A stretch of 64,000 nt of DNA, taken from NCBI GenBank assembly GCA_964035015.1, contig OZ036001.1:16654111-16718110 (forward strand), in the 5' to 3' direction. The notes under the pieces are model-generated. The model was not told where the DNA came from. It worked only from the letters and a program-made list of their open reading frames with translations, and did no database searches. Position numbers and translations under genes: made by a program. This stretch comes from Corallium rubrum. Its lineage: Eukaryota > Cnidaria > Anthozoa > Scleralcyonacea > Coralliidae. Position 1 is the stretch's first letter. Every line of letters begins with the position of its first letter. Of this stretch, positions 21,268-30,305 are shown piece after piece.

Positions 21268-21411
21268 TTCTCGCCATGGAAAAAGCTAGCGGGAATTAAC
21301 AAAAAAAAAAAAAAAATTAAAACTATACGTGCTGGAAATATAATTGATAAAGAAACACATTTAAATAAAGGACATATTATAGTTCAACCAGTAGCGTCGA
21401 AATTTGCCTAA
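21268..21411 (+). other. Coding-like fragment after the hexon gene
   Basis: After a 16-A run the frame reads IKTIRAGNIIDKETHLNKG and ends VQPVASKFA before TAA, a natural-looking stretch with no start codon in frame. An ATG at 21276 in another frame stops after seven codons. An indel in the A run could have split a small gene of about 45 residues. Confidence 0.3.
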
Positions 21412-21417
21412 AAAAAA

Positions 21418-21488
21418 ATGGATGCGAATGAAAAAGAAAGAAAAAAAAAAAAGAAGAAGAAGAAGAAAACAAAAGAAAAAAAAAACAC

Positions 21489-21535
<47 letters not shown>

Positions 21536-21750
21536 AGAAGAAGAAGAAGAAGAAGAAGAAGAAGAAGAAGAAGAAGAAGAAGAAGAAGAAGAAGAAGATG
21601 AAAAAAAAAAAAGTAGAAAAAGACGATTCATCTGATTTTTCAGAAAATGACTCCATGTCTGAAAGTGAAGATGATGATGATAATGAAAATGAGGCTGGCG
21701 TGTTAAAATCTTTAATATTATACCACCAGCTTATGAAAAAAATAAAATAA
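21418..21750 (+). CDS. Poly-Lys then acidic small protein
   Basis: ATG after an 8-A run; 110 residues, the first 65 mostly Lys from an (AAG)n tract (21448-21598), then an acidic Ser/Asp/Glu stretch (DDSSDFSENDSMSESEDDDD) and a short helical tail (LKSLILYHQLMKKIK). The tail looks genuine; the Lys run is microsatellite growth. Possible charged virion or DNA-binding protein. Confidence 0.4.
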
Positions 21751-21799
21751 AAAAAATTAAAAATTCATACCTTCGCATAAAGAATTTTTTAAAGCAAAT

Positions 21800-22048
21800 A
21801 TGGTTAAAAAACATCGGCTATACGATGAAAATTTAAAAAAAAAAATATTACTTTTAGCCAAAAATATCGTGGAAAAAAGAATTCCAATAAAATGCAGTGA
21901 CGACTATTTATATATACTTAAAAAAATGACGTGTAGAAAAATTAATTCACACGATCTTAAGATCATGATATGCGAGGACCATTGTCTCACAATCGTGTTT
22001 GAAAGAGCGCTTAAATTTTTAAGTAAATTTGAAAAAGAAAATGAATAA
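21800..22048 (+). CDS. Hypothetical protein, 82 aa
   Basis: ATG at 21800. Basic, helical, with Cys at four places (KCSDDYLY, MTCRKI, ICEDHC). The stop overlaps the next start region (ATGAATAA). Not recognised. Confidence 0.45.
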   Translation: MVKKHRLYDENLKKKILLLAKNIVEKRIPIKCSDDYLYILKKMTCRKINSHDLKIMICEDHCLTIVFERALKFLSKFEKENE

Positions 22049-22580
22049 ATTACAATTAGTCGACGCTGTTAAATTGAACGAGATGTTTGAATATTTAAAA
22101 AACGATCATGAAAATAAGAAACTTCTTCAAGGAATAAAAAACCAAGATGAATTTCAGTTGGAAGAAAAAAAAGAAGCGATGGAAAACGCTGTTAAACAAA
22201 ACAAACATGTTGGTGAGAGCATGGTGGGTTTTTTAAAACAAAAAAACGCTATTAAGCGTAAAGCCGACAATTTAACGAGTGGTGGTGATGATGATGGTGG
22301 AGAAAAAGAAAAGAAAAGAAAAACGGGCGAGGAAGGGGATGATACACAGAAAAGAACACCTAGTGAAAAAAAAATAATAGAATTTTTAAATAAAAAAGGT
22401 CTGAAAAGCAGCACTCTTCAAATGGGAAATAAAAGCATTAATCGCGAGGATTTAATATACGATTTATCACACAACGCTAGCAAACAGTTTATGTTAAACA
22501 TTAATGAACGGAGAGCTGCTTTAAAATACTTGAAAAAAAAAAAAATATGCCTGCTAGCATTATTAAGAATGCTGCATTGA
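22041..22580 (+). CDS. Hypothetical charged protein, 179 aa
   Basis: ATG at 22041 overlapping the previous stop. Helical start, then IKRKADNLTSGGDDDGG and KEKKRKTGEEGD, a bipartite basic/acidic region, then a folded C-terminal third (IIEFLNKKGLKSSTLQMGNK). The end overlaps the next gene by 34 bases in a different frame around an A13 run, so the true C-terminus may differ. In the capsid block; not recognised. Confidence 0.5.
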   Translation: MNKLQLVDAVKLNEMFEYLKNDHENKKLLQGIKNQDEFQLEEKKEAMENAVKQNKHVGESMVGFLKQKNAIKRKADNLTSGGDDDGGEKEKKRKTGEEGDDTQKRTPSEKKIIEFLNKKGLKSSTLQMGNKSINREDLIYDLSHNASKQFMLNINERRAALKYLKKKKICLLALLRMLH

Positions 22581-22807
22581 GAAAGCACTACACCACAAAA
22601 CATTACGAGAGCGGTGATACAACGAGCGCCGCAAGTTCAGGAACAACAACAAGTTCAGCAGACGACGATCTTCTCGATTTCGATTTCTTTGTACCAGAAG
22701 GAAAGAAAAAAAAACCGTATCCTAGCGACACCGAAGATAAGCCGACCTCCGATTTGAGTTTTATGTATTCGCGTCAAAAAGCTCGCGGTAGAAAAAATTC
22801 TTATTAA
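22547..22807 (+). CDS. Hypothetical Ser/Asp-rich protein, 86 aa
   Basis: ATG at 22547 after a long A run. Low-complexity Thr/Ser/Ala (TTSAASSGTTTSSADDD), then FDFFVPEGKKKKPYP and a basic end. It precedes the protease by eight bases. Not recognised. Confidence 0.45.
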   Translation: MPASIIKNAALRKHYTTKHYESGDTTSAASSGTTTSSADDDLLDFDFFVPEGKKKKPYPSDTEDKPTSDLSFMYSRQKARGRKNSY

Positions 22808-22814
22808 AAAAAAA

Positions 22815-23380
22815 ATGACTGGAAAAAAATGTAAATTCATATGTTTTTTAAAACGTTTTCTGTACACTAACGAAATTGAAAAGCTAGCGTCTGAAAATGT
22901 TATATTAAAAAAATTTTTTTTGGGAGCTTTTCCGGCAGACGTGTTTCCTAAAAATATAACAGAAAATTGTTGCTGGATATGGAATACGGACGAAAGTGAT
23001 TCTGACGGTCGCCATTGGATAGCTATAGTTTTGCAAAGTCGGTCGATTTTTACCACCGCGATTATTGGATGAAATATGCAAAAGGACAACAAAAGAAATT
23101 TATCTACGTGCAGAAACACCCGTTACAATCAAAAATAACGTATACCTGCGGTTATTGGTCCTTATTATATTTATACGAAAAAAGCAAAAACATAGAAAAC
23201 GCAAGTAAATGGTGGAAGTGGAAAAACAGTAAAATAAAAATAAAAAACGAAATGAATTTAAAAAAAAAAAAAGATTTTAGATTTGGTGTTATTATCGATA
23301 AATTAATATTTAAAAAATGTAAAAGTAAAGAAGAAAATCAACAATGTTGTCGTAATTTTAATGAGTCTTTTATTAAATAA
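22815..23380 (+). pseudogene. PRO: Adenain-like cysteine protease, one frame break
   Basis: The first part (ATG at 22815) carries FLGAFPADVFP and the catalytic His in GRHWIAIVLQ (codon at 23013). After a frame change near 23035-23047 the second part has an acidic candidate in VDFYHRDYW, the Gln in HPLQS and the nucleophile Cys in YTCGYWSLLYL (codon at 23147). Order and spacing match adenovirus protease (C5) and Polinton proteases. This enzyme class matures capsid and core precursors, cutting after Gly. The Q-x-G-G motifs in neighbouring small proteins are the likely substrates. Confidence 0.82.
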
Positions 23381-23394
23381 TTTTTTTTTTCTAA

Positions 23395-23688
23395 TCACAT
23401 TAGTGCGCTAACCATAGATATTAGCTGTAAAAAACCGCCTTTTTGGGGTTTGTTTTTTTTGCCGCCTCTTTGTCTTTTTCTCAAACCATTTCCTCTTTGT
23501 CTTTTTTTACCAGCTAGTCTTTTTCCTCCAAATTGACCTTTTTTATGCGCTTCTACACCAGCCTCTATAAGCCCCTTAAAGGGAAACCACCCGCCGCGCC
23601 CTCCATATTGACCATATTGAGGAATTCCTAAGAAATCCTTACGCATTCCGCGTGCGTAAACAGCTGTACCACCGCTTTGTTTATACAT
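23395..23688 (-). CDS. Core precursor-like protein with six Q-x-G-(G) sites
   Basis: 97 residues, ATG at 23688 after an A run on its strand. Gly- and Lys/Arg-rich. It holds KQSGGT, GQYGGR, GQFGGK, RQRGNG, RQRGGK and PQKGGF, spaced through the whole length, separating short basic peptides, and ends in a hydrophobic tail (LQLISMVSALM). This resembles adenovirus pVII/pX precursors cut into basic core peptides. First of the minus-strand block and tail-to-tail with the protease. Confidence 0.6.
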   Translation of the reverse strand: MYKQSGGTAVYARGMRKDFLGIPQYGQYGGRGGWFPFKGLIEAGVEAHKKGQFGGKRLAGKKRQRGNGLRKRQRGGKKNKPQKGGFLQLISMVSALM

Positions 23689-23820
23689 TTTTTTTCGACT
23701 AACGCCTAAGGGGGAGCTAAAAGACTTAAACTAAAAAAAAACCCTTTTTGTGTCTTTTTTTTTTTCTTGTTAACTTTTTAATAATAAAACTCGTTCTTTT
23801 TCCTTTTTTTCTCGCTACCA

Positions 23821-23991
23821 TTACCAGTTTGGGTTGTAATACATAATTTTACCAACTGCTCGTTTCCGCGGTTTAATACCACTACCCCTTTGGGTTTTTT
23901 TCGCACGATATAAATATCTCAGTTGATTCGTTTGTTTCGCACGAAAAGGGTCGTAAAAACCCCCTAATTGACGTTGTTTTCTCCTTTGCAT
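23821..23991 (-). CDS. Small basic core-like peptide with QLGG and QRGSG sites
   Basis: 56 residues from the ATG at 23991 (MQRRKQRQLGGFYDPF), with a second site TQRGSG and an aromatic end (GKIMYYNPNW). An upstream in-frame ATG at 24081 would add a Phe/Lys-rich leader that looks like untranslated DNA. The two sites bracket a basic peptide of about 25 residues. Confidence 0.5.
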   Translation of the reverse strand: MQRRKQRQLGGFYDPFRAKQTNQLRYLYRAKKTQRGSGIKPRKRAVGKIMYYNPNW

Positions 23992-24073
23992 GTTGTTTAT
24001 AAGTGAAAGTGAAAATAAATAACAAAACAATATATTTTTTAAATTTTTTATTTTTTTTTTTAAAAAAAAACAA

Positions 24074-24712
24074 CTACACATTATAAACTAACGTATTTTC
24101 ACCGGGAAATATATTAGTGCGCACGCGTGTATTTTCATAGCTATTCGCCGCGTTATCAAATAATAAATAACCATACGGGTCTTTATTTACATCGTCTAAA
24201 ATAGCTGTGAATACTTCGCGATTAATTTTTTTATTGTCGGCGATAGTATACATATTTCTAACATCGGCTAAATTTTTAAACATTAGATGATATTGACTAT
24301 TGACACGTGAATTTCGTAATTTACCATCACCGTACATCAAATTTTGACACACGAAAATAACGCTAATATTTTTATGATGTGCGTCACGACACGCAAAGTT
24401 ATTTAAATTAATTAAGTTTTTTTTCGAAGAAGCAGCAACAGTCATAAGATCGTCTAAAACTACTAAAGTATTATCGCTTAAACTAGTTTGCAAATCAGTG
24501 GCTTTTGGTATCCCTTTAGTACACTCGATAAATTCAATTTCCAGATTTTTTTCTTTCCCCACGCGTTCGATCTCACTGTACAGCGGTTGATAGGATGTGT
24601 ATAGAAAAAAAACCTTATCGATTAAAGGTGTGATCATGACATCGATAGATTGTAATAATTTGTAAAGCCAAAATGTTTTTCCACACTGCGATGGACCGCA
24701 TAATGTCAACAT
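24074..24712 (-). CDS. FtsK/HerA-type genome packaging ATPase, 212 aa
   Basis: Walker A GPSQCGKT near residue 6 and Walker B LVVLDDL near residue 83, followed by HKNISVIFVCQNLM and RVNSQYHLMFKN, the conserved body of Polinton/adenovirus-lineage packaging ATPases. The enzyme pumps DNA into the capsid. The only ATG in frame leaves just five residues before the P-loop, while upstream in-frame codons read LNDAVIPFQHPF, the normal family lead-in, so the real start is probably upstream (see findings). It overlaps no other frame but shares DNA with the polymerase end. Confidence 0.85.
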   Translation of the reverse strand: MLTLCGPSQCGKTFWLYKLLQSIDVMITPLIDKVFFLYTSYQPLYSEIERVGKEKNLEIEFIECTKGIPKATDLQTSLSDNTLVVLDDLMTVAASSKKNLINLNNFACRDAHHKNISVIFVCQNLMYGDGKLRNSRVNSQYHLMFKNLADVRNMYTIADNKKINREVFTAILDDVNKDPYGYLLFDNAANSYENTRVRTNIFPGENTLVYNV

Positions 24713-24749
24713 AAACGGATGTTGAAACGGTATTACAGCATCGTTTAAT

Positions 24750-27700
24750 TTAAGTCTCTAAAAAACCATAGGGAACGGTGTAAAAATTATTTTTAGCTAC
24801 ACGTTTGTTAAAAGTGAAAGTAAATAATTTCTCCTCATCTTCGACAAAAATATGGTTGATTTTATCGCGCGTTATTTTATCGGTATATTTAATTTTAATC
24901 AGTTGCGATTTATCTTCAACACAATTTTTTAATGATTCGAAATTTAACTGTTTTTTTATTTTCTCATTGTTTAAACTAAAACCTTTTATATGTACAATTT
25001 CGTTATCTAAATTTGTTCGGTACGAATACGACTTCGGCCCCGTTGAACAAAATTGAGTGATCCATTCATTTTTTTTTAACTCATTTGTTAATTCACCCAG
25101 ATAATTACCCCTCTTAACTGGCGCGTCGCTAGTTTTACTCGTGTAAATTACGGAGTCGGTGTCAAAATACAAGACTCGCGCACCTAAGCTATCGATCAAT
25201 TCGTACAATTTTAACCGCGCATAGGCTGTGACAAAACTCGCGATAACTACGTTCCCCGTTTTTAACGGTGTAGTAACAACATCGGTTTTTTGATAAGTAA
25301 CGCGTAGGGTATTTTCGTTAACAAAATCAGTTGAGGTTAAGTCTACATTCGGATCGTTCGCTAACCTTATTAACTCGTGGTAATCGGATAAAAAATCGAC
25401 TTTCGTATTATTGTCGTTTTGCGCAAATTTACCCCAAAGCGAATTTAATATATTTTTTGCTGTGGCTCGTAATCCGGGGTTATATTCTATCTTGTCTTTA
25501 TCTAATAAAATACCCTCGTTTTTATAATAATCAGCGATATATTTATCAACTTCGGCGTCGATTAAATTTTTATCGTCGTCGTAACACTCGTCTGGAAAAC
25601 CGCTTGCCTCCTGTTTTATTTTTAAAAAACAATTTACAAACTCTTGAAAAATTCTTTCTTGACGCGGGTAATGGTAAATTTCATAAGTTTTAATAATGCG
25701 ATACCCCTTTTCAATAGCTTTATTTACTTCTACGCTAGGCCATGTGCCGGAAATACACCGAGCATCTTCGCTGTGCGTGCATTCCGTTAATTGAACCGTA
25801 CTAGCGCACGTGCGGCATAAAGGAAATATTAATCTATCGTTAAGACGAACGGGTAAAACGGGAAAATACAAGTTTTGCGGTGGTAGAATACGGCATTTTA
25901 CTAATCCGAATACTTCAGATATTTTCACACCCTCACATTCCTCTTTAACGTATATTGTCGGATGACCGACAGGATATTTATTAGCTTTTTGAACGTAAGG
26001 GTATAAAGATGTGAAATCGTCGTAATTAATTTTTTCATTCACCTCTGTGTTTTTAAACAAGCAAACAGGTGATGTTCGCCCACCGTAAAGCGCATCTCTC
26101 ACTTCTAACGGAAGATAAGAAGTGTAAAAAATCCTTTTTTCAATCATGTTTTTTTTTGTAAGTTTACATTCTTCTCGAAAATCACACTCCCATTTTTCTA
26201 CTACTTTATAACCGGCTTTTTCCATTCGATGTGTAAATTTTTTCGTGCCTGCGTAAAGATGCGTAAATTTTGTGTTATTTAAACGGTTCGTTTCGTAGGG
26301 GAAATAACATTTCGGACACCCGTGGAAATAGCAACCGTGAAATTGGTAGACGGTGTCGGCATAAAAACCGTCAACATAACGACCCAAAATTTGCTTTTCA
26401 CCATTTCGCGAACATTTGTACTCTAACATACCGTTTGCTTCTTCTGCGTTTATTTTATCTAACCACACTAACGCTACAACACTTTGATTACACCGCCCTC
26501 TATACCCTGAAGCGGGTATGATCCCGATGCATTTGTCTCTTAAAAAATTCATTCGAAATACTTTTAACGTCAAGCTCGCTATGGTAATACATTCCACATC
26601 GTAAAAGGGACTGACGCCCGAAGTTTCCCGCATAAACATAGAAAATTTAACGCATCCTTTTCGTAAAATATCAACGTCCGAGCTACAGTAATAATACATT
26701 TCTTCTTCAAACACGTATTGTTTTTCTTTTTTTTTCAAATACCATTCTTCAAATTCAACTTTTGTTTTCTTTTCCATATTTTCAAGATCGAAATAATCAC
26801 GCGCGACAACACATCCTACATAGGATAAATCTGTAAATTTATACGGATGAAACCCTTTAGTTAATTCTTCAAGACCCATTGTTTTTGGAATTTTTGATAA
26901 TTTCATATGTAAAAATGAAAAGCTATCGAAAAAAGTTATTTTTTTATCAGGGATTTTCAACATCATTATTTTGCACCCATTCATTATAGTGTCGGGATAA
27001 ATTTTTTTCTCATTGATGAGATATTGAAAAATAAAAATTGTGTCAAATCGCCCACCGTTATGCGCTAGCCAAACAGAATTTTCTTGTCCTAATAGAAACT
27101 CGCATAATTCCGGTACAGTATTATCCCCTTGAAAAACAAATTCGCGTTTTCCACAGCAAGGTTGAATATTATCAGCCGCGATGTAATTTTTACTTTTTTT
27201 AAACTCGATATTCTCACATTTACAACATACTTTTTGCACAACGCAATAATACGGGACCATTAATTTATTCTTATCGACGCGCGTTTCAAAATAAAAAAAA
27301 AATAAAGTGGGTTTTACAACTTCTTTTTTTTTTATGGGTTTCATATAACAAAAATGCGTTTTATCCTTATACTCGTTACAGTGAAAACAAAACTGTTTGT
27401 TACAATCATGCTTTTTCACATTCTTCGCAGAGAAAAAACGAAATCGAGGGACAATCTTCCCGCAAGGTTGGCAAAAAAATAGGTAACTACACGGCGTTAA
27501 TTTTCCGTAGTTACTCTGTTGAGAGGGAAAAACACGGTTTGTCAAATGAGCTGAAAAACATTTATTATTATAAAATAAAATATTACAATTAGAACACTCA
27601 ATTTTGCAATCGATAAGACGACATTTAGATTGATTATAGCAACGTTGACATGTTAAGTGATTATTGCATATATGCGTGTCTTTACGTTCAAATTTTAAGT

Positions 27701-28768
27701 AATAACTCATGCATTTAACGCAAAAACTGCTTGGAGGTAGTTTTGAAAACTTAACCATGCTTAAAACAACATCGTAATGCTTATTATTCAACCACAAACA
27801 AACAATATCGTTGGTTAACTTAATTAAATTTCCCTCTTTATCGCATCGCGAATCATAAATTATGTCATTATCAAATTGATCCGAATATACTACTAAATCA
27901 ACACCCTGATGTTTAAGAAAATTCTGATAAACACCGTCGTAATGTTTTGATGCTACACAACATCCTTCGGCTATACCGCATTTGTCGTAAATACTACGAA
28001 CCTCGTCAATAGTGTACAGTGTGTCGACACCGGTGTGGGGGGATCTTCCATTTGCACATATCGCGTGTCTTTTTTTACCCACGATAACGCTACTAATAAA
28101 CTAACTACGAAACAACAATTTTTAATAATTTTGTTTAACCCGTCGCACACGGTGTAAAAAACACCCATACGTTGATCGCGACCGTATTTTTCCACATTTT
28201 TTTCCCCGCCACCCTCATCATCGCTCCCAACCATGCCTAATTGCCGATATATTTTTTTTTTACCCAATTGTTTATTTTTTTTCTTATTTTTACTATACGT
28301 GTGCGGAAAAGTTTGAATTACAACATTTGTTTCCCAACCATCAGCGATCAGCGTACGGTTGCTTTGCATCATTTTTTCAAAAATATTTAGTAAAAAGTTG
28401 ACGTCAAAATCTTTGAAACGGAGAACAGCGGTTGAAAAATAAGATTTTGGCGCGTGTGAAAAAATAAAACGCACATAATCATCCTCTGAGCTCGTAGAGG
28501 CTCGAGCTACATTCAGTAAATACGTAAACACTAGACGTAACGATTGAATAAAGGCAATAAAATTCATTCCCGTTTTTCGCGCAATCGAGACGTGTAATGT
28601 TTTTTGAGAAAATTTAAATTTTTCATTATAGGTAGTCTCGATAATATTAGTTTTAAATTCTTCTTTCTTTTTCCCATCAACCCTTCCTTTTTTTTTTCGT
28701 TTTTCTAATAACTCCCTTATTTCACTCACATCTTCATCTGTAAACACATGGCGCTTTTTTTCAGCCAT
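24750..28768 (-). CDS. POLB: Protein-primed family B DNA polymerase, one frame break
   Basis: The N-terminal part (ATG at 28768, MAEKKRHVFTDED, with FLLNIFEKMMQSNRTLIAD) runs to about 28075 and joins the main 1110-codon frame at an A7 run on the coding strand. Then several Cys pairs (zinc-binding region), Exo II (HNGGRFDT), Exo III (YYYCSSDVDIL), Pol A (DFTSLYP), Pol B (KNILNSLWGKFA) and Pol C (YFDTDSVIY). The Exo I site reads FYFET where D-x-E is expected. Proteins of this type replicate linear genomes from terminal protein primers. Total about 1340 residues, as usual for Polintons. Confidence 0.9.
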
Positions 28769-28940
28769 TTCTTCTTCTTCTAAAAAAAGAAAGAAAATTC
28801 CTTTTCTCTTTTTTTTCTTCTTCTTCTTCTTCTTTTACCTCACAACCGTCAACGCGATCGATCACAACGTGATCTGAATCACGTATACTTATACAATTAA
28901 ATGTAAAAAAGGGTTTATCTTTAGAACACATTTCCCCCAT
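28761..28940 (-). CDS. Short ORF upstream of the polymerase, or its first exon
   Basis: 59 codons from an ATG preceded by TTTTTTTAAAAAAA. It reads MGEMCSKDKPFFTFNCISIR, then IDRVDGCEVKE, a Glu run from (GAA)n and a basic end. Its stop overlaps the polymerase ATG (ATGGCTGA). The first 35 residues look like real protein; it may be the true polymerase N-terminus displaced by microsatellite growth, or a separate peptide. Confidence 0.35.
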   Translation of the reverse strand: MGEMCSKDKPFFTFNCISIRDSDHVVIDRVDGCEVKEEEEEEKKEKRNFLSFFRRRRNG

Positions 28941-29019
28941 TTTTTTTAAAAAAACTAAAAAAAAAAAAATAAAAATAAAAAAGCAACGGGTTTTAGTTTT
29001 AGTTTAAAACCAAGAGCCG

Positions 29020-29358
29020 ATGGATCACGATCAAATTCACATCGAGGTTTATTTAAAAAATAAAAAAAACGGTGATACCCCCATCGGGTACGAAATCGTT
29101 GATAATGATGCGGAAATATTATTTTCTCCTTTTATCTTAAAAGACTGTCTTAAAGAATTTCAAAATAACGAGGGAGAAAAATTAATATTTATTTCAAGTT
29201 TTGAATTGACGCAGCGTCTTAATTATATGTGTAAAATAATAATAAACATACCCTTAGATATATTGTATAAAGTAGAATGTTTAATAAAATTTATCGCACA
29301 GAGAGAAAAAATAGAAAATAACCAGGATCTGTACATGGGGATAAGAACAATATTCTAA
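29020..29358 (+). CDS. Hypothetical protein, 112 aa
   Basis: ATG at 29020, head-to-head with the polymerase transcription unit. Mixed alpha/beta: MDHDQIHIEVYLKNK at the start, LNYMCKIIINIPLDILYKV in the middle. Not recognised. Confidence 0.5.
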   Translation: MDHDQIHIEVYLKNKKNGDTPIGYEIVDNDAEILFSPFILKDCLKEFQNNEGEKLIFISSFELTQRLNYMCKIIINIPLDILYKVECLIKFIAQREKIENNQDLYMGIRTIF

Positions 29359-29382
29359 AAAATAAATAAATAAATAAATAAA

Positions 29383-29949
29383 ATGGTTAAACAAGGGGTA
29401 AATAGAGGGGGTCGAAAAATGAGTTTAATTTCACAAAATGTACGGGATGTTCTACAATGTCGAAGCTACACGTTAAAAAGAAAAAGATGTCGAAAAAGAA
29501 CAGCGCATACGAAAAAATGTTGGATACATCTAGCAAAAGAAAATAACTTACGTGTTAAAAAATCACGTATCCCAAATGCGGGTAAAGGCTTGTACGCTTG
29601 GAAAAAACCTTTTAGGCGTTTCACCGACGTCGCCACGTACACGGGTCAAAGAACCACGATGAACGAAATGGATCGGAAATATGGTAGTAAAACATTCGCG
29701 CAATATAGCTTATGTGATGGTCCTCGCCATTGTGTCGACGCTTATAAATCGACCCATGGTCCAGCCCGATTTTGTAATGACGCGAAAGGATCACGGTATA
29801 AAAAAAACGCTTGTTTTACAGGAACAACAAAACACAATAATCATTTTAAATTACATGCTACGTCAGCTATAAAACCCAATCAAGAAATTCTCGCCGACTA
29901 CGGTGACGAGTACTGGCCACGCGGGTACTTTAAGAAAACACGAAAATGA
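29383..29949 (+). CDS. Viral-type SET-domain lysine methyltransferase, 188 aa
   Basis: A short Cys/His cluster (CRSYTLKRKRC ... CWIHL) precedes a compact SET domain: SRIPNAGKGLYAW, VATYTG, then RFCNDA with NACF, and IKPNQEILADYGDEYW. These are the S-adenosylmethionine-binding and active-site motifs (N-D in RFCND, Tyr in DYG). There is no post-SET Cys motif. Stand-alone viral SET proteins, such as the chlorovirus enzyme, methylate histone H3. A role in silencing host chromatin or marking the element is inference. Its TGA overlaps the next ATG. ATG at 29383; an alternative Met lies 13 codons in. Confidence 0.82.
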   Translation: MVKQGVNRGGRKMSLISQNVRDVLQCRSYTLKRKRCRKRTAHTKKCWIHLAKENNLRVKKSRIPNAGKGLYAWKKPFRRFTDVATYTGQRTTMNEMDRKYGSKTFAQYSLCDGPRHCVDAYKSTHGPARFCNDAKGSRYKKNACFTGTTKHNNHFKLHATSAIKPNQEILADYGDEYWPRGYFKKTRK

Positions 29950-30227
29950 GTAAAAAACGGGGTTTTCGAGAAAAAAGAAGACAAAGAGGTGACGGCGGAT
30001 TTCGAGGAAAAAGAAGACAAAGAGGTGGAAAAAAAATTCAAAAAGTAATAAAAATTATGAAAGATTTTGAATCTGCCAAAAAAAAAATTATAAGAAAACT
30101 AAAAAACGGTGCAACTAAAGTGAAAAATTTAAAAAAAAAACAATTTGGCGGTTTGGTACAACCGGATGTAGACACATACCGGCAATTTGGTGGGAGAATG
30201 GTGCCTGAAAAATATTATTTACAATAA
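29946..30227 (+). CDS. Basic core precursor-like protein with four Q-x-G sites
   Basis: 93 residues, start overlapping the SET stop (ATGA). The motif RQRGDG is followed by RQRGGK, a Lys-rich helical middle, then KQFGGL and RQFGGR. The first two lie in a repeat of FRGKRRQRGG type. Same style as the proteins at 23395-23688 and 23821-23991; likely a DNA-condensing core precursor cut by the adenain-like protease. Confidence 0.58.
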   Translation: MSKKRGFREKRRQRGDGGFRGKRRQRGGKKIQKVIKIMKDFESAKKKIIRKLKNGATKVKNLKKKQFGGLVQPDVDTYRQFGGRMVPEKYYLQ

Positions 30228-30305
30228 TTTTTTAAAAAAATTAAATAAAAAACCCAAAAAAACCCAAAAAAAACGCGTAGTCTTATTTTATTATTTTTTT
30301 ATTTT

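Noticed and set aside
21377-21656. Poly-Ser, poly-Phe, poly-Leu and poly-Arg frames (also at 10948, 11047, 32405, 37595)
   Set aside because: Shadow frames of GAA/AAG tracts.
25331-25693. Plus-strand frames inside the polymerase gene (24805, 25331, 26270)
   Set aside because: Antisense shadows of a well-supported polymerase.
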